A stretch of 64,000 nt of DNA from GCA-2732755 sp965228265 (GTDB taxonomy: Bacteria > Planctomycetota > Phycisphaerae > Phycisphaerales > UBA1924), in NCBI GenBank assembly GCA_965228265.1, contig OZ245804.1, positions 558,001 to 622,000 of the forward strand, read 5' to 3'. Under the pieces are notes generated by a model, which was given only the letters and a program-made list of their open reading frames with translations, did no database searches and was not told the origin of the DNA. The first letter of the stretch is position 1. The number at the start of each line of letters is the position of its first letter. Made by a program: the position numbers and the translations under genes. Shown piece by piece: positions 33,428 through 41,891 of the stretch.

Positions 33428-35920
33428 TCAGGGCGAACCCTCGGCCAGCTTGCGGTACCGCTCGAGCCGCTCCTGCATCTCCGCACGGTGCACCTCGCCC
33501 GCCCGCGGGATGAGCGAGATCGCCTCCTCCTGAACCACCTCCGCCTCGCGGTACTCACCGGATTCGCTGAGCGCGAGCGCATACGTATCCAGGAACATCC
33601 ACAGGCTGTCGCTCTGTTTCGTGCGCGCCAGATCGCACGCGCGCTTGGCGTACCGGCGAGCCGTCGTCACGTCCCGATGACGCACCGGCTCCACGGTCAG
33701 GAGCGTCCACGCGCACGAATTCAGTCGCCACTCATCCGCGCCCAGCCGCTCCGCTCGCGTGCGCAGATAGCCCACTAGCTCCACGATCTGCGCCTCGTAC
33801 CGCTCGGGCCAGCCCATCCTCTCGTACGTGCTCAGTAACTCGTCGGCCGCGATCGAGACCTGGTTGTGATCATCACCCAGCACGCGTCGGCTTGTCGCAA
33901 ACCCCGAAGCGAGCTGGGCCATCCCTTCCTCCGCCTTGCCTAGCCGGGCCTGCATGGTCCCGAGATTGATCAGGCTCGCAACCGTCTCCGGGTGTTCCTC
34001 GCCCAGGACCCGCCGGCGACGCTCGTACACATCCGCGAAGATGTCCCGGGCCAGATCGCCCTGCCCCATGTCTATGTAGAGATACCCAAGGTTGTGAGCC
34101 GCCAGCAGCGTCCCCGGGTTGTCCTCGCCGTGATGCCGGCGCCACGCCCCAAGAACCTCCTCGTGCATCGCGCGCGCCTCATTGAGATTCCCGCGCGCCG
34201 CCTCCATCCGCGCCAGATTCCCGCGCACGCCCAGCGTGTCCGGATCCGTCGCGCCGGCCGAGAAGGTATAGATCTCCACCGCCCGGCGCTGGAGCGCGAC
34301 CGCCTCATCCGTGTTCCCGATGGACCACAAGAGCTGCGCCAGGTTGTTCATCGCCGCCAGCGTGATCGCGTGATCCCCGCCGAGCGATTCCGTCGCGCGC
34401 CGGAGCAGATCGCGCAGCATCGACTCCGCCTCGGCGTCGCGGTCCATCTGCTGGTACAGCCCCGCCAGGTTCCCCTGCGCCCGCAGCGTGTCCGAGTGGT
34501 TCTCCCCCAGCTCCCGCCGGCGCAGGTCGTAGACGATGGGTAGTTGCAGGCGCGCCTCACCATAATTCCCAAGCGCCCTGTACGCGCCGCCGATCGCGCT
34601 GCGCACCCGCGCCTCGGTCAATGGCCGCGAGCCGAACCGCTCACCGACATTGACCGACGCCCACTCCAGAATCTCGCGCACCGTGACGTCGCGCCCCAGC
34701 TCCTCCGGGTTGGGCGAGCTGAGCACCTCGACGAGAAAGCTCGCAGCCGCCTCCGCCTCGTCGCGTGCCGCGACCGCCGCGTCGCGGTCAATGCTCGCGC
34801 GCACAAAGCCGTACGTCGCCATCGTCAGACCGCCAAGCAACGCGCCGCACGTGATCGCCCCCGCCCCGATCAGCATCCGGTTCCGGCGGGCAAACTTCCC
34901 GAGCTTGTACCGCACGCTCGGCGGCCCGGCCAGCACCGGCTCGTTCTCCAGAAACCGCCGAAGCTCCATCGCCAGCGCGTTGGCCGTCTCGTACCGACGC
35001 GAACGCTCCTTCTCCAGACACTTCATCACCACCCAGTCCAGATCCCGCCGGAGCGTCATGCTCAGCGATCGCAGCTCCGTCCGCCGCTGCGATGCCACCA
35101 TCGAGCCCCGACCCGTCCGCCCAACCGCTGACAGCCTCGAACTCGGCCTTGGCGGCTCAGTCTCCCGGATGATCCGCTGGATCTCGCTCAAACCCGCGCT
35201 GCGCAGCTCGCTCGAATCAAACGGCAACTGCCCCGTCAACAACTCATACAGAATCACACCCAGCGAATACACATCGCTCCGCGTGTCGATGTCCTGAGCC
35301 CCCATCTCCGCCTGCTCGGGGCTCATGTACTCGGGCGTCCCGATCAGCTGCCCCTGGTGCGTGAAGATCGTTGTGTCCGCCAGCTTCCCACCGAGCGCTT
35401 TAGCGATCCCAAAGTCGATCACCTTCGGCGTGTGCTCGTTGTCCTGGTACGACACAAGAATATTGCTCGGCTTCAGATCCCGATGAATCACCCCCTTGCT
35501 GTGCGCGTGCTGCACCGCCTCGCACACATGGATGAACAGCTCCACCCGCTCAGCAATGCTGAGCATCTGCGTGTCGCAGTGGCTCGTGATCGGCACACCC
35601 TTGACAAGCTCCATCGCGAAGTAGGGCAAACCGAAATCGGTCACCCCGCCGTCGAACACCTTGGCGATGCACGGGTGATCCATCACCGCCAGGGCCTGGC
35701 GCTCGGCCTCGAACCGCGCGATGACCGACTTGGAGTCCATGCCCGGCTTGATGACCTTGAGCGCCACCCGGCGCACGACCGGAGCCGTCTGCTCCGCCTC
35801 GTACACCTCGCCGAAACCGCCCTCGCCCAACAGACCCAGGAGCCGGTACGGCCCGATGCGATCGGGCATCGCCGGCTTCAAACGGTCACGGTCCTGCGGC
35901 CGAGTGCGGGTTGGATCCAT
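33428..35920 (-). CDS. Ser/Thr protein kinase with TPR sensor region
   Basis: An 830-aa membrane kinase. The kinase domain (about 22-320) has 'LLGEGGFGEVYEA', 'VALKVIK', 'HRDLKPSNILV', 'DFGIAKAL' and 'GTPEYMSPEQ', so it looks active. One membrane span follows ('MLIGAGAITCGALLGGLTMA', about 345-370). The rest is a run of about nine TPR-like repeats of about 42 residues ('RRRELGENHSDTLRAQGNLAGLY', here in parts), the usual planctomycete layout. ATG at 35920 preferred over a TTG two codons earlier; a TATGAT box lies just upstream. The substrate is unknown. Confidence 0.9.
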   Translation of the reverse strand: MDPTRTRPQDRDRLKPAMPDRIGPYRLLGLLGEGGFGEVYEAEQTAPVVRRVALKVIKPGMDSKSVIARFEAERQALAVMDHPCIAKVFDGGVTDFGLPYFAMELVKGVPITSHCDTQMLSIAERVELFIHVCEAVQHAHSKGVIHRDLKPSNILVSYQDNEHTPKVIDFGIAKALGGKLADTTIFTHQGQLIGTPEYMSPEQAEMGAQDIDTRSDVYSLGVILYELLTGQLPFDSSELRSAGLSEIQRIIRETEPPRPSSRLSAVGRTGRGSMVASQRRTELRSLSMTLRRDLDWVVMKCLEKERSRRYETANALAMELRRFLENEPVLAGPPSVRYKLGKFARRNRMLIGAGAITCGALLGGLTMATYGFVRASIDRDAAVAARDEAEAAASFLVEVLSSPNPEELGRDVTVREILEWASVNVGERFGSRPLTEARVRSAIGGAYRALGNYGEARLQLPIVYDLRRRELGENHSDTLRAQGNLAGLYQQMDRDAEAESMLRDLLRRATESLGGDHAITLAAMNNLAQLLWSIGNTDEAVALQRRAVEIYTFSAGATDPDTLGVRGNLARMEAARGNLNEARAMHEEVLGAWRRHHGEDNPGTLLAAHNLGYLYIDMGQGDLARDIFADVYERRRRVLGEEHPETVASLINLGTMQARLGKAEEGMAQLASGFATSRRVLGDDHNQVSIAADELLSTYERMGWPERYEAQIVELVGYLRTRAERLGADEWRLNSCAWTLLTVEPVRHRDVTTARRYAKRACDLARTKQSDSLWMFLDTYALALSESGEYREAEVVQEEAISLIPRAGEVHRAEMQERLERYRKLAEGSP

Positions 35921-35977
35921 AGCCAAATCATACCGCCGGATCTGAGTACTCTGCCCGCAACCCGTTCACACGCTCGA

Positions 35978-36838
35978 CTACTCGCTCGGCGGCTCCCCGG
36001 GCTGCCCCAGAGGCTCCTCCCCACGCAGCCGACGCGACAGATCCGCATGGATCCGCCTGTTGAACGACACCAGATGGTGACTCAGCATCACCCGCCCGGG
36101 CACCCAGATCGGCTCCTGCCCCACCGGGGCCGCGTGCCTCGCCCCCACCCACGTATCGCGCAGCACGGCATAGGGCACCACCTCGTACTCACGATCCGCA
36201 AACACATCATCAAGCTGAGCCAAAAACGCAGAGCCCGGGCGCATCGATCGACACGCCGAGTCGAGCCGGATCGTCTTGGCCAGCCTCGCCCCCCGATGCG
36301 GACTCGCCAATGTGTAGAGCGTCCCGATCCTCAGCCGTTTCCCGCCCGGCTCGCCTCGCATCTCCGGGTCCGCCGCTGCGAGCCTCGCCACCAGCCCGCC
36401 CATCGAGATCGCCACAACATCAACCTCGGTTGTCCAGTCAGGGTCATCCGAGGGCCAGAGTTCCTCAACCCGCGCCACCGCCTTCCGCGCCGGCTCCTCG
36501 ACCGTCCCAGAGCCGATGTACGCCAGCGATTGCACCCGGCTGCGCTCCGCACCCGTCAGCTCGCGCAGACGCTCGGCCAACCTCGACGCCACCGGGTGCG
36601 GCGAGCGGTACCCGCTCAGCACGATCACCGGCCGCTCAAGCCGAACAGGCTCACGCTCCATCCGCGCCAGATCCGCCTCGATCTCCCGCTCGGTCGCCGG
36701 GAAGCTCGGGTTCTGGACCGGAATCGTCCAGCAACCGGCAAGCCCGATCGTGACAGCCACCGCCACACCCGCCCTTGTCAGCAAGCGCACCGCCGAGGCT
36801 ATCGTATCTTTCCGAAAAGCGACCAAGCCCCGGATCAT
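35978..36838 (-). CDS. Lipoprotein alpha/beta-hydrolase-like protein
   Basis: A 286-aa protein with a basic N-terminus, a hydrophobic stretch and lipobox 'GLAGC' (about residue 35). 'RPVIVLSGYRSP' begins an alpha/beta-hydrolase fold. 'VVAISMGGLVARLAA' carries a nucleophile elbow of the form AxSxGG in place of GxSxG, as in lipase-like proteins. 'LASPHRGARLA' resembles the triacylglycerol lipase strand after the elbow, and 'HHLVSFN' gives a candidate His. It may hydrolyse lipid or ester substrates in the envelope. It stands 57 nt upstream of the kinase start, on the same strand. Confidence 0.65.
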   Translation of the reverse strand: MIRGLVAFRKDTIASAVRLLTRAGVAVAVTIGLAGCWTIPVQNPSFPATEREIEADLARMEREPVRLERPVIVLSGYRSPHPVASRLAERLRELTGAERSRVQSLAYIGSGTVEEPARKAVARVEELWPSDDPDWTTEVDVVAISMGGLVARLAAADPEMRGEPGGKRLRIGTLYTLASPHRGARLAKTIRLDSACRSMRPGSAFLAQLDDVFADREYEVVPYAVLRDTWVGARHAAPVGQEPIWVPGRVMLSHHLVSFNRRIHADLSRRLRGEEPLGQPGEPPSE

Positions 36839-36883
36839 ACATCCGAGGCCCGGTGCGCTCTGAAAAGGGTCTGCAAACGCGCG

Positions 36884-38077
36884 CTAGCCGCGACTGTTCC
36901 ACGCCTCGAGCACCTCGGCCTCGAGTTCTCTGGGCAGCCCGCCCCGGACCGACTGGCGCCACTGCGCGCCGAACTCCTCGCCGCGCTCCGCCTCGATCTC
37001 CGGCCCGCGCGTGCGGTAATACTCGAGCGTCGCGCGCATCGTCTCGTCCATCGGGCGGATCGTCATCCCCGCCTGCAAAGCCTTCTGACAGTTGCTCGTC
37101 CCGAAACCCGCGTAGCCCGGCGTGCTCTGCGAGATCCACGCGGGCATGTGCTGCCACCCGTTCACGCCATGAGCCGCCAGGAAGTCCGCGTCGATCCACT
37201 CCGCCTTCGTGTCCGCATCGCCGACCTTGATCGCCGAATCGACGACATCACCGATCGAGAAATGCCCCGCCGGGCTGATCGCGTTGTAAGGCCCCGAGAG
37301 CTTCTTCTCGAACGCCAGCACAATGAAGTCTGCAAGATCGCGCACATCAATAACCTGTACCGGGTCCGTCGGCTCGCCCGGCGCGATCATCGTCCCGCCC
37401 TCCGAGCCGCGCACCGCCCAGTACGTAAACCGCCCGGTCGTGTCCCTCGGCCCGACGATCAGCCCCGGGCGCACGTTGGCGATCCTGCCGGGCATGCCCG
37501 CGTTGCCCGCCTCCTCGCACCGCATTTTCATCGCGCCGTAGTGCACGCCCACCTCGCGGTGCGTCGGGATGCCCGCAGCCACCTCGTCCGAGATCTCCGC
37601 CTTCGGAGCCGACTCGTCCGCGCCGACCGTATCAAACCCCGCGTACACCGAGACCGTCGACACAAGCGTGTAGTGCTCGACCGCATCCTTGATCACATCC
37701 ATCATGTCCGTGACCACGCTCGGCACGTACGCGAACGTGTCGATCGCCCCGTGCCAGGTGCGACCATCCTCCACCGCAGCCTTCAGATTCGACAGATCCG
37801 AATACCGGTCGCCCTCGATCAGATCCAGATCCGGAAACAAATCAGGCCCCGTCTGGCCGCGATTAAAAAGCGTCACGTTGTGACCCCTCTCCATCGCCCG
37901 CCACACGATGTGCGGCCCAAGGAACCCCGTCCCGCCCAGCATCAGCAGATCCATCGGCTTGGAAGCCCTGCCCGTCATCGCCGCCCGCCCCTCCGCGAAG
38001 GCCATCGGCGCCATGCCCATCGCCGCCGCGAAGGCCGCCGACTCGCCCAGAAACTCACGCCGTGTCCGTTTCGTCAT
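36884..38077 (-). CDS. Tat-exported NAD-dependent epimerase/dehydratase-like protein
   Basis: A 397-aa protein with a twin-arginine signal ('KRTRREFLGESAAFAAAMG'). A Rossmann domain follows with 'LLMLGGTGFLGPHIV' (nucleotide loop) and 'YVPSVVTDMMDVIKDAVEHYTLVST' (in parts). In extended SDRs the catalytic YxxxK is expected after the Ser of 'VSTVSVYAGF'; here 'VGVHYGAMKMRCE' offers Y-x-x-x-K. It resembles 'NAD-dependent epimerase' proteins exported in planctomycetes. The ATG at 38077 with GGGAG lies inside the end of the upstream transporter gene (23-nt overlap). Confidence 0.8.
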   Translation of the reverse strand: MTKRTRREFLGESAAFAAAMGMAPMAFAEGRAAMTGRASKPMDLLMLGGTGFLGPHIVWRAMERGHNVTLFNRGQTGPDLFPDLDLIEGDRYSDLSNLKAAVEDGRTWHGAIDTFAYVPSVVTDMMDVIKDAVEHYTLVSTVSVYAGFDTVGADESAPKAEISDEVAAGIPTHREVGVHYGAMKMRCEEAGNAGMPGRIANVRPGLIVGPRDTTGRFTYWAVRGSEGGTMIAPGEPTDPVQVIDVRDLADFIVLAFEKKLSGPYNAISPAGHFSIGDVVDSAIKVGDADTKAEWIDADFLAAHGVNGWQHMPAWISQSTPGYAGFGTSNCQKALQAGMTIRPMDETMRATLEYYRTRGPEIEAERGEEFGAQWRQSVRGGLPRELEAEVLEAWNSRG

Positions 38078-39434
38078 TCGTTGCTCCCTTGTCGGCCCGC
38101 TCCAGCGACGAGGGTTTACCACTATCGGCCCGCTTCCGCTGCATCACGCCGAGCCCTAGAGCCAGAATCACCCAGACCCCCGCCATCGGGGCGGTCAGCA
38201 TGACCATCGAGCCCAGCGTCACCCCCGCCGCCCCGACCAGCATCTGCTCGATCCGTGCCCCGGCGACGTCACCCGCCCGGTAGACAAACATGTCCACCAC
38301 CGTCTTGGCCTTGTACTTCTCGCCCTCACTGAGCACCGAGAAAAGCGTCTCCCGCGCTGGGCGCATCACCGCGTACCTGGTCGCCGAGTGCAGCCCCTGG
38401 AACACCGCGAACACACTCCAGATCACCAGATCCGATTCGCCCTCGGTCATCTGGACCACGGCAAACCCCGCCACCGTCAAGATCGGCAACACGCAAAGCG
38501 TCCCGCCCACACCGATCGTGCGCAAAAGCTTGGATGTCACAAAGATCTGGAGCACCAGCGTCGCGAGCTGCTTGGCCAGGTCCAGCTCCGCAAAGAGCGC
38601 GAGGCGCTTACCCATCTCCTCGGATTTATCAACAACCAATCGCGCACTAGCGAAGTACACCAGCGTCGCACTGATCGCGATGAACGCCGCGTTGAGCGCC
38701 ACACACAGCAAGTACGGCGAGCGGGCCACCATATTCAGCCCCTCGATCATCGATCCACCAACAGCATGCGCCCGCCGACGCACCTGCTCGCCCTCGGTCG
38801 GCAATCGATCTATCGCGAGCATGCAGCGCACCGCGCACTCGAACACGACGATCGCGATCAGCATGAGCCAGATCGGCGCGTGCACTCCGATCGCGTCGCC
38901 CAATTGCCACGGCACACTCGCGCCCAGAAACGCCCCGAGCGTCCCGCCAACCCCGATCACCGGGTAGAGCCGCTTCGCCTGATCCAGCCGCCAGATGTCC
39001 GCCATGTACGCCCAGAACACGCTCGTCACGAACATGTTGAAGACGCTGAACCACACATAGAACGCCGCCCCCGCGTAGCGCTTCACATCGTCGCCCATCA
39101 CGCCCCGCGCCGCCGCGAACACCACCAGGCACAGCATCACGACCCGGAACCCGATCGGGATGAACCGCCGCCGATCGACCCGGCTCACCAGCCCGCCAAA
39201 GAGCAGCGCGACGACAAGTGAGACGCCCGCGGTCCAGTAGAAGAGCGACCGCATCGAGTCCATGCCGCGCTCGACGCCCATCGCCTCGCGCACGGGGCGC
39301 AGCATCATGATCGCAAACAGCACGCAGAAAAAGAACCCGCCCGACAGGAGCACGGGTTTCCACTCACCCCTCGCCACATCCACCGTGGGCACAGGCCAAC
39401 GACGCCGACCCGTGTTGCCCATGCCCTCATCCAC
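38055..39434 (-). CDS. ADP/ATP-translocase-like (MFS-related) membrane carrier
   Basis: A 459-aa protein with about 12 membrane spans. Conserved pieces of NTP/NDP-exchanger-like carriers are visible: 'FCVLFAIMMLRPVREAMG', 'RLYPVIGVGGTLGAFLGA', and 'MRPARETLFSVLSEGEKYKAK' with 'VVDMFVYRAGD'. Parasite proteins of this family import ATP. Free-living members are common and their cargo is unclear, so no substrate is given. It precedes and overlaps the Tat epimerase gene. It is divergent from an MFS gene across about 80 nt, which must hold both promoters. Confidence 0.75.
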   Translation of the reverse strand: MDEGMGNTGRRRWPVPTVDVARGEWKPVLLSGGFFFCVLFAIMMLRPVREAMGVERGMDSMRSLFYWTAGVSLVVALLFGGLVSRVDRRRFIPIGFRVVMLCLVVFAAARGVMGDDVKRYAGAAFYVWFSVFNMFVTSVFWAYMADIWRLDQAKRLYPVIGVGGTLGAFLGASVPWQLGDAIGVHAPIWLMLIAIVVFECAVRCMLAIDRLPTEGEQVRRRAHAVGGSMIEGLNMVARSPYLLCVALNAAFIAISATLVYFASARLVVDKSEEMGKRLALFAELDLAKQLATLVLQIFVTSKLLRTIGVGGTLCVLPILTVAGFAVVQMTEGESDLVIWSVFAVFQGLHSATRYAVMRPARETLFSVLSEGEKYKAKTVVDMFVYRAGDVAGARIEQMLVGAAGVTLGSMVMLTAPMAGVWVILALGLGVMQRKRADSGKPSSLERADKGATNDETDTA

Positions 39435-39514
39435 GCGTCACGTTCTATCACACTTTCACAAACCGGTTGCGGTATACACACGCACCGCTCAAAACAGGCG
39501 AGCTACGCTCGAAC

Positions 39515-40879
39515 GTGACCACACTCCAGGACCAGACCACCCCGCCCATCCCCGATTCGCCCGAGAACCTCACGCCCGAGCACCTACCCGAACTCCCACC
39601 CGAGCCCGAGCTCCACCCAGAGTCTTCCTTCTACTTCGGCTGGCTCATGCTCCCCGTCTCGCTCGTCATGGTCTGCTGTACACTCCCGGGCCAGACCGTC
39701 GTCGTCAGCATGTTCAACTCCGCCTTCTGCGATGCCCTCGGGCTCTCGCTCAAACAGCTCGGCACCGCCTACCTCATCGGCACGCTCGCAGCCGCCTTCC
39801 CCCTGCGCCGCATCGGCCGACTCTCCGACACGCTCGGCCCGCGCATCACCACCGCGCTCGTCACAGTCGGCCTCACCCTCGGGTGCCTCGTCATCTCCCG
39901 CTCGTTCAACGCCGTTGCGCTCACGCTCGGCTTCTTCCTCATCCGCCTCTTCGGGCAGGGCTCGATGGGCATGCTCAGCTCCCACCTGCTCGCGCTCTGG
40001 TTCGAACGCAGGCTCGCGACCGTCGAGTCCATCAAGCACGCCGGCTTCGGCGCCGCGTGCATGGCCGTCCCGCCCGTCGTTGTCTGGCTCATCGCCGGTC
40101 ACGGCTGGCGCAACGCCTACGCCATCCTCGGCATCGCGGTCTGCGTGCTCATCCTCCCGATCGTCCTCACCATCTTCCGAAACAAGCCCGAGGACATCGG
40201 CCAGCACCTCGACAACGAGCCCCCGGGCGAGCACAAACGCTGGCAGAAAATCCACAAGCAGCACACCCAGCCCGAGGTGCCCGCCAACTTCACGCTCCCT
40301 GAGGCCCGATCAACGCTCACCTTCTGGGCGCTTATGCTCCCGGGCATGCTCAGCGGGCTCGTCGGCACCGCGATGATCTTCCACATCCAGCCCATCCTCG
40401 AACACGCCAACGTCGAGAACTACGAGCAGGCCGGTGCCGCAGCCGCCAGCGCCTGGGGCGGCGCGATGCTCATCTCCACCATCATCTCGGGCCCCATCGC
40501 CGACAAGTTCTCCGCGCGCGTGCTCATCCCCATCGCCAGCCTCATGCTCGCCCTCTCCTTCATCGTCATGGGGATCGCATCCTCGGCCATGCACGCCTCG
40601 ATCAGCATGGCCACCTTCGGGCTCTCGCAGGGGCTCTACACCGCATCCTTCGGACCGGCCGTCGCACGGTTCTTCGGCCGGCCGCACCACGGCGAGATCC
40701 GGGGCTTTGTCACCACCCTCTTCGTCGCCGGCACCGCCACAGGCCCCTTCCTCATCGCCGACGGCGCCCAGAGAGCCGGGGGCGATTTCGGACCCGCCTT
40801 CTTTGTCAGCGCCGCCTTCGCCCTGGCCCTTGGCGCCCTGGCGACCCGGGCCATCCGACCGCCCCAGCCGACAAATTGA
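39515..40879 (+). CDS. MFS transporter
   Basis: A 454-aa major facilitator with 12 spans. The hydrophilic N-terminus is Pro/Glu-rich ('TTPPIPDSPENLTPEHLPEL'). 'RIGRLSDTLGPR' is the cytoplasmic loop 2-3 signature (DxxGxR-like). The central loop 'FRNKPEDIGQHLDNEPPGE' is as in OFA/monocarboxylate-like MFS. The cargo is not determined. The start is uncertain: GTG at 39515 is preferred over a TTG at 39467 because a TATACA -10-like box lies between them; neither has a good SD. Confidence 0.75.
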   Translation: MTTLQDQTTPPIPDSPENLTPEHLPELPPEPELHPESSFYFGWLMLPVSLVMVCCTLPGQTVVVSMFNSAFCDALGLSLKQLGTAYLIGTLAAAFPLRRIGRLSDTLGPRITTALVTVGLTLGCLVISRSFNAVALTLGFFLIRLFGQGSMGMLSSHLLALWFERRLATVESIKHAGFGAACMAVPPVVVWLIAGHGWRNAYAILGIAVCVLILPIVLTIFRNKPEDIGQHLDNEPPGEHKRWQKIHKQHTQPEVPANFTLPEARSTLTFWALMLPGMLSGLVGTAMIFHIQPILEHANVENYEQAGAAAASAWGGAMLISTIISGPIADKFSARVLIPIASLMLALSFIVMGIASSAMHASISMATFGLSQGLYTASFGPAVARFFGRPHHGEIRGFVTTLFVAGTATGPFLIADGAQRAGGDFGPAFFVSAAFALALGALATRAIRPPQPTN

Positions 40880-40974
40880 AAGCAGAACACAATCCCGCGG
40901 AATACGCCATTCCCGGCCTTGGTTGGACCGGCACGGAATCACGTGGTTTCCACACAAGCACAGGAAAAACCCCA

Positions 40975-41778
40975 ATGCCAGCCCCCATGACACGTTTCGA
41001 GGCACTCCGCCACCGCACCGTCGAACTCGCCGGCATGGCCGCCCTCGGCGTTGCCATCACCACATGCCCTGCACAAGCACAGAACACCATGAAAGAAAAA
41101 ACCCAACCCGCCGCGCACGACACCGAGAAGGGCCCGCTCGCCAAAAAGCTCGCCCAGCGCAGCGCCGACTTCGCCGAGAAGGCAGACCCCAAGACGCTCG
41201 AGTCCTACCTCGGCGCGATCGACCGCCTCGCCGAGTCCGGCGTCCTCGAAGGCGTCAAGACCAAGGGCGACAAGGCCCCCGACTTCGAGCTCTCCGACGC
41301 CACGGGCAACACTGTGAACTTCAAGGATCTTCTCGCCGAGGGCCCCGTCGTCCTCACCTTCTACCGCGGCGGCTGGTGCCCCTACTGCAACCTCCAGCTC
41401 CGCGCCTACCAGGAGAACCTCGACCAGTTCCAGGCACTCGGCGCGAACCTCGTCGCCATCAGCCCGGAAAAACCCGACAACTCCCTCGAGACCGCCGAGA
41501 AGAACGAACTGGAGTTCACGGTCCTCAGTGACGTCGGCAACGAGGTCGCCGACAAGTTCGGCCTCCGCTACGAGATCGACCCCGTCCTCGTCGAACGCTT
41601 CGCACCCATCCTCGAGGAATACAACGGCGAAGAGTCGCACACACTCCCGCTCACCGCGACCTACGTCGTGGATACCGACGGCACGATCAAGTTCTCGTAC
41701 GTCACCGCCGACTACAAGCTCCGCGCCGAACCCAGCGACATCATCAACGCCCTCAAGCACATCAAGATGGGTCACTAA
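40975..41778 (+). CDS. Exported peroxiredoxin-like (AhpC/TSA) protein
   Basis: A 267-aa protein with a signal-like N-terminus ('ELAGMAALGVAITTCPAQA-Q'), a charged helix (35-80), then a peroxiredoxin domain: 'GDKAPDFELSDATGN', 'VVLTFYRGGWCPYCNLQL' and 'TYVVDTDGTIKFSYV'. The peroxidatic Cys sits in a CPYC pair instead of the usual TxxC. It reduces peroxides with thiols; periplasmic location is inferred. AGGAAA precedes the ATG at 40975. A terminator follows 35 nt after the stop. Confidence 0.8.
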   Translation: MPAPMTRFEALRHRTVELAGMAALGVAITTCPAQAQNTMKEKTQPAAHDTEKGPLAKKLAQRSADFAEKADPKTLESYLGAIDRLAESGVLEGVKTKGDKAPDFELSDATGNTVNFKDLLAEGPVVLTFYRGGWCPYCNLQLRAYQENLDQFQALGANLVAISPEKPDNSLETAEKNELEFTVLSDVGNEVADKFGLRYEIDPVLVERFAPILEEYNGEESHTLPLTATYVVDTDGTIKFSYVTADYKLRAEPSDIINALKHIKMGH

Positions 41779-41812
41779 ACAGCACTCGTCCCGATTTCTG
41801 ACACACACACGT

Positions 41813-41857
41813 GAACGCCCCGGCTTTGATCTCCACGCCCGGGGCGTTCGCGTTTTT
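41813..41857 (+). terminator. Rho-independent terminator after the peroxiredoxin gene
   Basis: gaacgcccc ... cggggcgttc, a stem of 9-10 bp with an 18-nt loop region, is followed by gcgttttt (T-run 41853-41857). Confidence 0.7.
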
Positions 41858-41891
41858 CTTCCGGTACCATGGCCACCAAAGGACCACGCCC

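Noticed and set aside
35357..38203. Long plus-strand open frame across the kinase, hydrolase and epimerase genes
   Set aside because: It spans three well-supported minus-strand genes, is Arg/His/Pro rich and has no recognisable domain. It is a shadow frame.
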